From Dyella_B sp035277725 (GTDB lineage Bacteria > Pseudomonadota > Gammaproteobacteria > Xanthomonadales > Rhodanobacteraceae), in contig NZ_DATEJY010000208.1 of the NCBI RefSeq assembly GCF_035277725.1, positions 1-6,829 of the forward strand: a stretch of 6,829 bases of DNA. Direction: 5' to 3'. The notes under the pieces are model-generated. The model worked only from the letters and a program-made list of their open reading frames with translations. It searched no databases and was not told where the DNA came from. A program made the translations under genes and the position numbers. Shown here piece by piece: positions 1-5,874 of the stretch; position 1 is the first letter of the stretch, and the number at the start of each line of letters is the position of its first letter.

Positions 1-1
1 T

Positions 2-250
2 TTCGTTACCACGGCGTTTCATCAGCAAGGCAGCCACGTGGTTGCCGATGGCATGTTGACGCTGCGCGGCGTAACCAAGCCGGTGAGCTTGAACGTGGTG
101 TTCAAGCCGCAAGGCAACGGCGCCACGCTGGATGTTACCGGCACGGTGAAGCGGCTGGATTTTGGCGTGGGTGGTGGGCAATATGCCGACACATCGGTGA
201 TCGGGCCGGATGTGAAGGTCACCGCGCATCTGGTGCTCGCCTCCAGGTAA
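2..250 (+). CDS. YceI-family protein, C-terminal part (5' end outside window)
   Basis: An open frame runs from the window edge to a TAA at 248-250, giving the last 82 residues. The YceI family normally has about 190 residues, forms a lipocalin-like beta barrel that binds a long isoprenoid or lipid ligand, and is often periplasmic. The segment GMLTLRGVTKPVSLNVVF (codons about 17-34 of the visible part) is the typical YceI signature of a loop followed by a strand. The tail has the family's RLDFGVG stretch, a VIGPDVKVTAHL final strand and no extra domain. The signal peptide, if any, is outside the window, so secretion cannot be judged. A GTG at 38 could start a short frame, but the coding continues upstream of it without a stop, so it is internal. 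The gene converges on the glutaredoxin-like gene, with a REP-like hairpin six bases after the stop. Confidence 0.85.
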   Translation, partial: FVTTAFHQQGSHVVADGMLTLRGVTKPVSLNVVFKPQGNGATLDVTGTVKRLDFGVGGGQYADTSVIGPDVKVTAHLVLASR

Positions 251-255
251 GCCAC

Positions 256-283
256 GTAGGTTGGGGTGCGAACCCCAACCTAC
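256..283 (+). repeat. REP-like hairpin, copy 1 (GTAG head, GCGA loop)
   Basis: A perfect 12-base inverted repeat has left arm GTAGGTTGGGGT (256-267), loop GCGA (268-271) and right arm ACCCCAACCTAC (272-283). It lies between the convergent yceI-like and glutaredoxin-like genes, six bases past the first stop codon. The TAG stop of the minus-strand gene (280-282) is made by the repeat itself. The 5' GTAG tetranucleotide followed by a palindrome is the hallmark of REP elements mobilised by RAYT transposases. Read on this strand the loop is a GNRA tetraloop. A second copy in the opposite orientation lies at 2013-2036. The hairpin may also end transcription or protect mRNA ends, but there is no T-run, so it is not a classical intrinsic terminator. 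Confidence 0.8.
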
Positions 284-507
284 CGTAGCCATTGCATCAC
301 GGCGGCGGCGTCGAACGGCCAATCCAACTCGCGCCCATCGCGCAGATTGCGCAACACCGGCACACGCGTGCCGTAGCGCCCCTCCAGTTCCTGGCTGTCG
401 TCCACCCACACGCTATCGAAATCTGGCGCGCGCGCCTCGGCCAGCACGGCCAGCGCAAGGTCGCACAAGTGACAGTAATCGCGTTGATAGAGCACGAAAT
501 CGACCAT
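280..507 (-). CDS. Glutaredoxin-like family protein (DUF836 type)
   Basis: A 75-residue thioredoxin-fold protein, a usual length for the Glrx-like (DUF836) family. It begins with a short beta strand, VDFVLYQ, followed by the redox motif YCHLC (Cys12 and Cys15). The expected cis-proline is present in TRVPVL (Pro50), and the C-terminal segment DWPFDAAAVMQWL resembles the last helix of the family. These points support a cytoplasmic dithiol/disulfide role; the physiological substrate is not predictable. The ATG at 505-507 is chosen because it places the CxxC motif just after the first strand. No good Shine-Dalgarno sequence precedes it. The gene is divergent from sdaA across 77 bases. Its stop codon falls inside REP copy 1, so the last codons may have been shaped by that element. 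Confidence 0.8.
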   Translation of the reverse strand: MVDFVLYQRDYCHLCDLALAVLAEARAPDFDSVWVDDSQELEGRYGTRVPVLRNLRDGRELDWPFDAAAVMQWLR

Positions 508-545
508 ACGTGCGCTTGCAGAATGCCCCGGCAGAAACGTCCGCG

Positions 546-551
546 TAGAAT
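546..551 (+). promoter_or_regulatory. Candidate -10 element for sdaA
   Basis: TAGAAT matches the sigma-70 -10 consensus at five of six bases and lies 33 bases before the sdaA ATG, implying a leader of about 27 bases. No convincing -35 hexamer is found at 16-18 bases upstream, so the site rests on the -10 alone. No clear Shine-Dalgarno sequence precedes the sdaA start either. The same bases read on the other strand give TATTCT (547-552), so the 77-base divergent region might also serve the glutaredoxin-like gene. Confidence 0.3.
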
Positions 552-584
552 AGCCGGTTCATCCCCGTCCCCGCAGCGTCCCCC

Positions 585-1967
585 ATGGCTGTCAGCGCTT
601 TCGATATCTTCAAGGTCGGCATTGGCCCGTCTTCCTCTCACACGGTTGGCCCCATGCGTGCGGCGGCCCGTTTTTCGGAACGCTGGCTGGAGGAAAAAGG
701 CGTGCTCGATCGCGTCACCCGCGTGCGCGCGGAACTCTACGGATCGCTGGCGATGACCGGCCGCGGGCACGGCACCGACAAGGCCGTGATTCTCGGCTTT
801 GAAGGCGAGCATCCGGATACGGTCGATCCCGACATGATTCCGGAAATATTGAAGCGCGTGCGCACCGCCCACCGCATTCGCGTGCTGGGCAAGCACGAGA
901 TCGATTTCGACGAAAAGCGTGACCTGGTGTTCAACAAGCGCCAGAAGCTGCCGTTCCACACCAACGGCATGCGCTTCACCGCGTATGACGCCGATGGCAA
1001 CGAACTGGCCACGCGCGATTATTACTCGGTGGGCGGCGGTTTCGTCGTCAATCACGATGAAGCGGCAGAGGACCGCATCGTCGCCGACACCACCGAGCAG
1101 CCCTACCCGTTCCACACCGGCGAACAACTGCTGGCGTTGTGCGAGCAGCATGGCCTGACCATCCCGCAGTTGATGATGGAAAACGAAAAGGTCTGGCGGA
1201 GCGAAGCCGACATCCGCGTCGGGTTACTCACCATCTGGAAAGCCATGCAGGGCTGCGTCGAGCGTGGCCTGCGCTCACCAGGTACGCTGCCAGGCGGTCT
1301 CAAAGTGACACGCCGCGCACCGGCAATGGCGACGGAACTGCGCAACCAGCCCGAGGCGTCACTCAAGGATCCACTCACCATTCTCGACTGGGTGAACCTC
1401 TACGCGCTGGCCGTGAACGAGGAAAACGCCGCCGGCGGACGCGTGGTGACGGCACCGACCAATGGCGCCGCCGGCATCGTGCCCGCCGTGCTGCACTACT
1501 ACCACCGCTTCTGCCCGAAATCCGACGAACACGGCGTGATCGATTTTCTGCTTACCGCCGCGGCGGTCGGCATTCTCTACAAAGAAAATGCATCCATCTC
1601 CGGCGCCGAAGTCGGTTGCCAGGGTGAAGTGGGCGTGGCCTGCTCCATGGCTGCCGGCGGCCTTACCGCAGCATTAGGCGGCAGCATCCATCAGATCGAA
1701 AACGCGGCCGAAATCGGCATGGAACACAACCTCGGCCTCACCTGCGACCCCATCGGCGGCCTGGTGCAGATTCCATGCATCGAACGCAATGCGATGGGTG
1801 CCGTCAAAGCCATCAACGCCAGCCGCATGGCGCTGAAGAGCGATGGTAAGCATCGCGTATCGCTCGACAAGGTGATCAAGACCATGCGCGATACGGGCCT
1901 GGATATGAAGGACAAGTACAAGGAAACGTCACGCGGCGGGTTGGCGGTCAACGTGATCGAGTGCTGA
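585..1967 (+). CDS. sdaA: L-serine ammonia-lyase, iron-sulfur dependent, single chain
   Basis: A 460-residue enzyme that deaminates L-serine to pyruvate and ammonia, using a [4Fe-4S] cluster as Lewis acid in the cytoplasm. The start ATG is fixed by the family N-terminus: FDIFKVGIGPSSSHTVGPM (residues 6-24), as in Escherichia coli SdaA. The N-terminal SDH beta domain spans about residues 4-160, followed by the SDH alpha catalytic domain (about 190-455) with the PTNGAAGIVP motif (291-300). Cluster cysteines are recognisable as Cys345 (GCQGE), Cys387 (LTCDP) and Cys398 (QIPC). The last residue is Cys460. In the related Legionella enzyme the C-terminal cysteine inserts into the active site as fourth ligand, a self-inhibiting 'tail-in-mouth' arrangement; the sequence here fits that. 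The gene appears monocistronic, with a REP-like hairpin 45 bases downstream. Confidence 0.97.
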   Translation: MAVSAFDIFKVGIGPSSSHTVGPMRAAARFSERWLEEKGVLDRVTRVRAELYGSLAMTGRGHGTDKAVILGFEGEHPDTVDPDMIPEILKRVRTAHRIRVLGKHEIDFDEKRDLVFNKRQKLPFHTNGMRFTAYDADGNELATRDYYSVGGGFVVNHDEAAEDRIVADTTEQPYPFHTGEQLLALCEQHGLTIPQLMMENEKVWRSEADIRVGLLTIWKAMQGCVERGLRSPGTLPGGLKVTRRAPAMATELRNQPEASLKDPLTILDWVNLYALAVNEENAAGGRVVTAPTNGAAGIVPAVLHYYHRFCPKSDEHGVIDFLLTAAAVGILYKENASISGAEVGCQGEVGVACSMAAGGLTAALGGSIHQIENAAEIGMEHNLGLTCDPIGGLVQIPCIERNAMGAVKAINASRMALKSDGKHRVSLDKVIKTMRDTGLDMKDKYKETSRGGLAVNVIEC

Positions 1968-2012
1968 GGCATGTTGGCGTGCAGACCCTAACGCAACGGT
2001 GTGCATGGCAAC

Positions 2013-2036
2013 GTTGGGGTTTGCACCCCAACCTAC
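2013..2036 (-). repeat. REP-like hairpin, copy 2 (GTAG head, GCAA loop)
   Basis: On the minus strand this reads GTAG (2036-2033), then GTTGGGGT, loop GCAA, ACCCCAAC (ending 2013): an 8-base perfect stem. It shares its first 14 bases with copy 1 at 256-283, and both copies keep the GTAG head and a GNRA-type loop (GCGA versus GCAA). Only copy 1 has the closing CTAC arm. This element lies between the convergent sdaA and sensor kinase genes, two bases past the kinase stop. Its position and orientation fit a RAYT-type REP that settles between convergent genes. Confidence 0.75.
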
Positions 2037-2038
2037 AT

Positions 2039-3325
2039 TCACCGCTCGAATACGATGCTCGCAATCGCTCCATTGGCATCCGTGCGCGGTCTCATCGACA
2101 CATCCCAGCCGTAGAGTTCGCACAGGCGTCGAACGATCGCCAAGCCCAGGCCGGCGCCGCTCCCGCCAGCGCCTTCACCACGCACGCCGCGCTGGAATAG
2201 ACGTTCCGCATCTTCGGGCTTGATGCCGGGGCCGGTGTCGATGATATCGATGCGGCCTTTTTCTACCTGCACCGTAACGCAGCCTTCCAGCGTGTATTTG
2301 ATGGCGTTGCCGATGAGGTTGGTAAGCGCCACGGACAAGACGGAAGCAGGTGCGTTCACGGTTACCGCATCGTTTTGCAGCAATTCGACTTCAAGCGGCT
2401 TATCGCGAATCTGCGGGCGTTGGCTTTCGATCACATCGGCAGCCACTTTCGCGACTTCGGTGATTTCGCCGCGCGTCGGTCCGCGGCGTTCGGCGCGGGA
2501 TAGCAACAATAGTGCTTCGATCAGCTCGGTCGCCTGGCGCGAGGCGCGTTCGATGCGCTTCAGGCGTTCGCGCAATTTGTCGGTAAGGTCGGGCGAGCCT
2601 TGCAGCAATTCGGTAGTGCTGGAAATTACCGCCAGCGGCGTACGCAATTCGTGACTGACATCGGAATTGAATTCGCGATCGCGTTCGACCATCGCAGTCA
2701 GGCGCGTGGAGTATTCGTCGAGTGCTTGGGCGAGTTCGCCCACTTCGTCATCGGCAAAGTGAGGCGCCAGTGGTTCGGCGCGCCCTGCCTTGCGGAAATC
2801 GCGTAGACGCCGCGCAAGTTCGGTAACCGGTTTGAGCACTTTACGCGACAGCCACATGCCGATAGCCAACGACAGCAGGCTGAACAAAATGACAGAAATT
2901 ACCAACGAGGTAATAAGTTGACGCTTGCCAATATCCTCGCGACTAATGTCATAACGGATAAATCCGATGATTCCATCCTTTCGTCGCACTGCAAGCTTGT
3001 AATGCCGAATACGTCCACTCTCATCGGCCTCATACATGTCATGGACGCCTGTACTTAGGCTCTGCCAAGCAAGCGGCATTTTATAGAGTGTGCGATCACT
3101 CTTGATCCAGGCCTTGACCAGTTCGGATACGACGGGTTGGTTAGGATTTTCAATAGTTTTATCAACCGCTTGGTCGACGTCGGCCTGTAGAGCAGCCGCC
3201 ACTAATTGGTCCTCAACCTTTGCGCGCACATACAACGAAGCCACAGCAAACAACGCGCTGAGGCCAAAACCAAACAGCGCGAACGAGATCAATAGGCGGA
3301 AACGAAGCTTACGCCTGGACTGCAT
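2039..3325 (-). CDS. HAMP-domain sensor histidine kinase (possibly ColS-like)
   Basis: A 428-residue inner-membrane kinase. A basic N-terminus leads into membrane segment 1 (about residues 10-33). A periplasmic sensor of about 100 residues (34-136) and membrane segment 2 (137-159) follow, then a HAMP linker (about 160-212). The HisKA H-box SHELRTP (224-230) carries the phosphorylated His225. The HATPase domain has N-box LIGNAIKYT (Asn340), G1 box DTGPGI (363-368), F-box ERLF and G2 box GAGLGLAI (390-397), so all catalytic motifs are intact. The ATG lies inside the regulator gene, overlapping it by 17 bases, which suggests translational coupling. The sensor contains an acidic ExxE (EADE, 99-102) next to His95. 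ColS proteins use ExxE-type sites to sense zinc or iron, but the site may not be equivalent. The 2881-3240 stretch is only about 48% GC, unlike the rest. Confidence 0.9.
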   Translation of the reverse strand: MQSRRKLRFRLLISFALFGFGLSALFAVASLYVRAKVEDQLVAAALQADVDQAVDKTIENPNQPVVSELVKAWIKSDRTLYKMPLAWQSLSTGVHDMYEADESGRIRHYKLAVRRKDGIIGFIRYDISREDIGKRQLITSLVISVILFSLLSLAIGMWLSRKVLKPVTELARRLRDFRKAGRAEPLAPHFADDEVGELAQALDEYSTRLTAMVERDREFNSDVSHELRTPLAVISSTTELLQGSPDLTDKLRERLKRIERASRQATELIEALLLLSRAERRGPTRGEITEVAKVAADVIESQRPQIRDKPLEVELLQNDAVTVNAPASVLSVALTNLIGNAIKYTLEGCVTVQVEKGRIDIIDTGPGIKPEDAERLFQRGVRGEGAGGSGAGLGLAIVRRLCELYGWDVSMRPRTDANGAIASIVFER

Positions 3326-3995
3326 CCGGATCGACCATGCGGTAACCGATGCCGTGTCGTGTATGGATCAACGCCTTTTCGAACGGCTTGTCGATCGCGG
3401 CGCGCAGGCCGTGGATGTGCACACGCAGACTGTCGCTGTCGGGCAGCTCCTCGCCCCACACTTTCTGCTCCAGGTCCTGGCGCGTGACCACGGACGGGCT
3501 GGCCTCCATCAGCGCCTGCAACAGCTTCAAGCCGATCGGGTTGAGCTGGATGGACTTGCCATCGCGGGTCACCGTGAGGGTGTCCAGGTTGTAGGTCAGG
3601 TCGGCCACCTTCAGCACCCGGCTCTGCGGGCCCTTGCCGCGGCGCGCCAGCACTTCCAGACGTGCGGCCAGTTCCTGCAGGGCGAAGGGCTTGGTCATGT
3701 AGTCGTCTGCGCCCGACTCGAAGCCGGTGAGCTTCTGCTCCAGCGCGTCGCGGGCGGTCAGCATCAGCACCGGCGTTTGCTTGTGGGCTTCATGGCGCAG
3801 CTTGCGGGCGACATCCAGGCCGTCCATGCCGGGCAAGGTCAGGTCGAGCACGATGACGTCGAAGTCATGGACCACGGCCAGATGCAGACCGGTCACGCCA
3901 TCTCCGGCGAAATCCACCACATGACCGCGATCTTCCAGATAATCGCCAATGTTGGTGGCGATATCGCTGTTATCTTCAATCACTAGAACGCGCAT
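3309..3995 (-). CDS. OmpR-family response regulator, ColR-like
   Basis: A 228-residue two-domain regulator. The receiver (about 1-118) has the acidic pair Glu7-Asp8, phosphoacceptor Asp51 (VLDLTLPGMDG), Thr80 and Lys102 (TKPF). The winged-helix DNA-binding domain (about 128-222) contains LNPIGLKLLQALM and the segment PDSDSLRVHIHGLRAAIDKPF, followed by HTRHGIGYRM. The LNP-GLKLL and PDSDSLR-H-H-LR--IDKPF pattern is very close to Pseudomonas ColR as I remember it, a regulator of membrane and metal-stress genes. I treat this as an orthology hint, not proof. The ATG has a good Shine-Dalgarno GGAG (4002-4005) six bases upstream. The kinase start overlaps the 3' end by 17 bases, so the pair is one operon with the regulator first. 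An inverted TTAAC-type repeat upstream could serve autoregulation. Confidence 0.93.
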   Translation of the reverse strand: MRVLVIEDNSDIATNIGDYLEDRGHVVDFAGDGVTGLHLAVVHDFDVIVLDLTLPGMDGLDVARKLRHEAHKQTPVLMLTARDALEQKLTGFESGADDYMTKPFALQELAARLEVLARRGKGPQSRVLKVADLTYNLDTLTVTRDGKSIQLNPIGLKLLQALMEASPSVVTRQDLEQKVWGEELPDSDSLRVHIHGLRAAIDKPFEKALIHTRHGIGYRMVDPDAVQA

Positions 3996-4041
3996 GCGTT
4001 TCTCCGCTACGCAACCGGCGTACCGGTCGGGACGTCGCCAA

Positions 4042-4072
4042 GCTTAACGAGAGTGCGGCGCAAATGTTAAGC
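4042..4072 (-). promoter_or_regulatory. Inverted TTAAC repeat and possible promoter of the regulator-kinase operon
   Basis: GCTTAAC (4042-4048) and GTTAAGC (4066-4072) form a perfect 7-base inverted repeat, 24 bases centre to centre, about 50-75 bases before the regulator ATG. Read on the minus strand, TTAACA (4070-4065) resembles a -35 (five of six). TAAGCT (4046-4041), after an 18-base spacer, is only a weak -10 (three of six). The repeat could therefore be an operator overlapping the promoter, with the regulator itself as a plausible binder. This is inference from position. Confidence 0.35.
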
Positions 4073-4111
4073 GCCATCCTGAATACCGATATCCGAACGG
4101 AGAATCCAGGC

Positions 4112-4158
4112 AAAGAAAAAGCCCGGATACCGCGACCTTACGCCGCCGCACCCGGGCT
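4112..4158 (-). terminator. Intrinsic (rho-independent) terminator, minus strand
   Basis: On the minus strand AGCCCGG (4158-4152) pairs with CCGGGCT (4126-4120), and the stem is followed by a T-rich tail, TTTTTCTTT, whose first T closes the stem. The 25-base interior can fold further (GCGGC with GTCGC, one wobble). There is no T-run on the plus side, so it works for minus-strand transcripts only. It lies 174 bases past the rimK stop and about 115 bases before the regulator gene. It can end rimBK mRNA, end a short RNA starting near 4226, or act as an attenuator ahead of the regulator. Confidence 0.75.
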
Positions 4159-4226
4159 GAAGCTACTGCCCCGATACCGTCGTCTGCTGTCGCACTTGCG
4201 ATTGAAGTAGCGAGCAAACAAACAGT
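4112..4226 (-). ncRNA. Candidate small RNA or leader transcript
   Basis: A TATAAA hexamer (minus strand, 4238-4233) is five of six to the -10 consensus. It would start a transcript near 4226 that ends at the intrinsic terminator, about 115 bases long. The -35 position (4261-4256, CTACCA) is weak (three of six), but a GTTAAC palindrome overlaps it and an inverted GGTTAA/TTAACC pair lies just upstream, which could bind an activator. No leader peptide with a convincing start and a run of one amino acid is seen; the only short frame is ten codons from a GTG. No known RNA family is recognised, so this remains speculative. Confidence 0.25.
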
Positions 4227-4261
4227 GGTGCCTTTATAGGGGCGAGGCGGTTACGTGGTAG

Positions 4262-4287
4262 TTAACCCGTACTCACTGCTTGGTTAA
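4262..4287. promoter_or_regulatory. Inverted TTAACC/GGTTAA pair
   Basis: TTAACC (4262-4267) and GGTTAA (4282-4287) are perfect inverses, 20 bases centre to centre, about 25-50 bases upstream of the TATAAA hexamer on the minus strand. The TTAAC core is shared with the pair at 4042-4072 on the other side of the terminator. A common regulator binding both places is possible, though short AT-rich words recur by chance. Confidence 0.25.
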
Positions 4288-4331
4288 TGCGTCTGCATGC
4301 GTTGAAACTTGTGTGCGGAACGTGAAGGCGC

Positions 4332-5225
4332 TCAAGCGCGTTTCGAAGCCTTGGCGACGTGCCGTTCCAGGTGGCGGATGATGTGCTCGGCCACGTTGAC
4401 CCCCGATGCCGCCTCGATGCCCTCCAGGCCCGGCGATGCATTCACCTCCAGCACCAGCGGACCGCGCTTGGAGCGCAAGAGGTCGACACCGGCAATACCA
4501 AGCCCCAACGCTTCGGCGGCATCCACCGCAATGCGCTTCTCCGCCGGGGTCAACTTGGCGGCCACGGCGGTACCGCCACGGTGCAGATTGGCGCGGAATT
4601 CACCGGCCACTGCGTCGCGCTGCATGGCCGCCACCACTTGGCCGCCGACCACGAAACAGCGCAGGTCGCTGCCCTTGGCTTCGGCAATGAATTCCTGCAC
4701 CAGGAAGTTGGCATACAGGCCGCGGAAGGCTTCCACCACACTTTGCGAAGCGCTGCGTTTTTCCGCCAGCACCACGCCGGTGCCCTGGCTGCCTTCGTTG
4801 AGTTTGATCACATGCGGGGGATCGCCCAGCATGTCGAGCACGTCGGTGGTGTCATCCGGGTTGTCACCAAAGACCGTCACCGGCATGTCCAGGCCTTTCG
4901 CGGCAAGAATCTGCAGGCAGCGCAATTTGTCGCGCGCGCGCAGCACGGCGTCCGACGAATTAGGGGTGTACACGCCCATCATTTCGAGCTGGCGCAATAC
5001 CGCTGTGCCGTAGAACGTGCTCGACGTGCCGATACGCGGAATCGCCGCATCAATATCGTGCAGGGCTTTGCCCTTGTAGCGAATCTCCACTTCGCCCGGC
5101 GCAATGCGCACGTAGCAGCGCAGCGGGTCGAGTACGCGCACGACATGGCCACGCTCGCGCGCCACTTCGACCAGGCGCTGGGTCGAATACAGCCGCGCAT
5201 TACGCGAGAGGATGGCGATTTTCAT
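4332..5225 (-). CDS. rimK: RimK: ribosomal protein S6 alpha-L-glutamate ligase
   Basis: A 297-residue ATP-grasp ligase, close in length and sequence to E. coli RimK (300 residues). It adds glutamates to the C-terminus of ribosomal protein S6, and in vitro can make poly-alpha-glutamate. The N-terminus MKIAILSRNARLYS and the segment IPRIGTSSTFYGTAVLRQ (62-79) are typical. The nucleotide-binding part includes VIKLNEGSQGTGVVLAE (139-155). The metal and ATP site residues include Asp248 (GVDLL), Glu260 and Asn262 in LEVNASPGLEGIE. All expected motifs are intact. Its ATG overlaps the rimB stop in an ATGA, so translation is coupled and the two form one operon with rimB first. RimK remodels ribosomes and, in Pseudomonas, affects virulence and colonisation traits. 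A terminator lies 174 bases past the stop. Confidence 0.96.
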   Translation of the reverse strand: MKIAILSRNARLYSTQRLVEVARERGHVVRVLDPLRCYVRIAPGEVEIRYKGKALHDIDAAIPRIGTSSTFYGTAVLRQLEMMGVYTPNSSDAVLRARDKLRCLQILAAKGLDMPVTVFGDNPDDTTDVLDMLGDPPHVIKLNEGSQGTGVVLAEKRSASQSVVEAFRGLYANFLVQEFIAEAKGSDLRCFVVGGQVVAAMQRDAVAGEFRANLHRGGTAVAAKLTPAEKRIAVDAAEALGLGIAGVDLLRSKRGPLVLEVNASPGLEGIEAASGVNVAEHIIRHLERHVAKASKRA

Positions 5226-5671
5226 GGCTGGTTATGGGTATGCGCGAGTTTGGGCAGGGTATAGGAAAGGGCGGGATCGACCTTGAAGCGCCCGATCAAG
5301 GCGGTGCGCCCCAAGAGCATAGGAAACAGCATGTGCCGGCGATCCGTCAGATTTATGTCAACTTCAAAACGTTCGCCGGCCAGCTTCACTTCCGTACGGA
5401 TAAACCAGCGCTCGCTGCGCCCGCCGCCGGTATCGACCACCACTCGTCGGTCGCACGCCGGTGCTTCGCACTGCACCTGGCGCACCGAACGGCGGCCAAG
5501 GCCCACCATGAAGCGCAGCCAGGTCTGTCCATCGCGGCTAAAGGTTTCCAACTCATCCACGTGCAGTGAACTGCTGCGCGCGCCGGTATCCAGCTTGACC
5601 TTGAGAGAGGCGATGCCGAACTGCGGCAATGCCAAGCGTTCCCGCCAACCGAGGGTGATCACATCCGCCAT
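5222..5671 (-). CDS. rimB: RimB-like retropepsin-type protease (Zn_protease/PF05618 family)
   Basis: A 149-residue single-domain protein of the family often labelled 'ATP-dependent zinc protease' but structurally related to retropepsins. The aspartic-protease motif is seen in VKLDTGARSSSLHVD (25-39, Asp28-Thr-Gly-Ala). The downstream hydrophobic-hydrophobic-Gly element appears in PMLLGRTAL (117-125), followed by GRFKVDPALSY. No zinc-binding HExxH motif is present, so the 'zinc protease' name is misleading. In Pseudomonas, RimB works with RimK by removing glutamates from modified S6, and the four-base overlap with rimK supports that pairing here. The ATG start puts the core at the usual distance from the N-terminus, but no clear Shine-Dalgarno sequence is visible. 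The third partner known in Pseudomonas, the EAL-domain RimA, is not adjacent. Confidence 0.88.
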   Translation of the reverse strand: MADVITLGWRERLALPQFGIASLKVKLDTGARSSSLHVDELETFSRDGQTWLRFMVGLGRRSVRQVQCEAPACDRRVVVDTGGGRSERWFIRTEVKLAGERFEVDINLTDRRHMLFPMLLGRTALIGRFKVDPALSYTLPKLAHTHNQP

Positions 5672-5874
5672 GTCAGCGCACGCTGTCTTGAGTTATTTCG
5701 GAGGGGGCCAAAAAGGGACTGATGCGGCAGGAGCTGACAACATTCAACTCTTACTACACGGGGAACCTCGCTAGCGTAGCTGGCGCGGGCCGCCAAACTC
5801 AACAAAAGCCGAATGTTTTATGCCGCCTGTATCAGGGCCATAGTGCTTGAATGCCGTGCACGCCAGCCGTGAAA
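5672..5874. other. Intergenic region between tsi2 and rimB
   Basis: About 200 bases with no credible gene. It contains a small hairpin, CGCTAGC-GTA-GCTGGCG (5769-5785, one G-T wobble), and a widely spaced inverted pair AACATTC (5739-5745) and GAATGTT (5811-5817). The rimBK promoter should be here, but no strong -10/-35 pair stands out. No intrinsic terminator is evident after tsi2. Confidence 0.5.

Larger units (their letters stand above)
3996..4331. other. Non-coding region between rimK and the response regulator
   Basis: These 336 bases hold no credible protein-coding gene. They contain, in minus-strand order: an inverted GGTTAA/TTAACC pair (4262-4287), a TATAAA -10-like hexamer (4233-4238), an intrinsic terminator (4112-4158), an inverted GCTTAAC/GTTAAGC pair (4042-4072), and the regulator's Shine-Dalgarno site. 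The terminator separates rimBK transcription from the two-component operon, so the latter should have its own promoter below 4112. Confidence 0.7.

Noticed and set aside
297..1151. Long minus-strand open frame antisense to sdaA
   Set aside because: It overlaps two clear genes, shows no recognisable domain and has the low-complexity look of a shadow frame in GC-rich DNA.
3090..3986. Long plus-strand open frame opposite the response regulator
   Set aside because: It is the antisense of a gene with complete receiver and DNA-binding motifs; its product is His/Gln/Arg-rich with no family features.
4150..4330. Amino-acid leader peptide ahead of the terminator
   Set aside because: Only a ten-codon GTG frame lacking a ribosome site and lacking a run of one regulatory codon was found.
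4359..5264. 301-codon plus-strand frame opposite rimK
   Set aside because: Antisense shadow of rimK; composition is typical of reversed GC-rich coding sequence.
5761..5786. Possible degenerate copy of the tRNA-Gly 3' region (attachment-site remnant) near AACCTCGCTAGCGTAGCT
   Set aside because: It matches the tRNA stretch around 6714-6733 only when several gaps are allowed; not a clean direct repeat.
5739..5817. Inverted pair AACATTC/GAATGTT spaced 65 bases
   Set aside because: Seven-base arms this far apart are expected by chance and no other structure supports a function.
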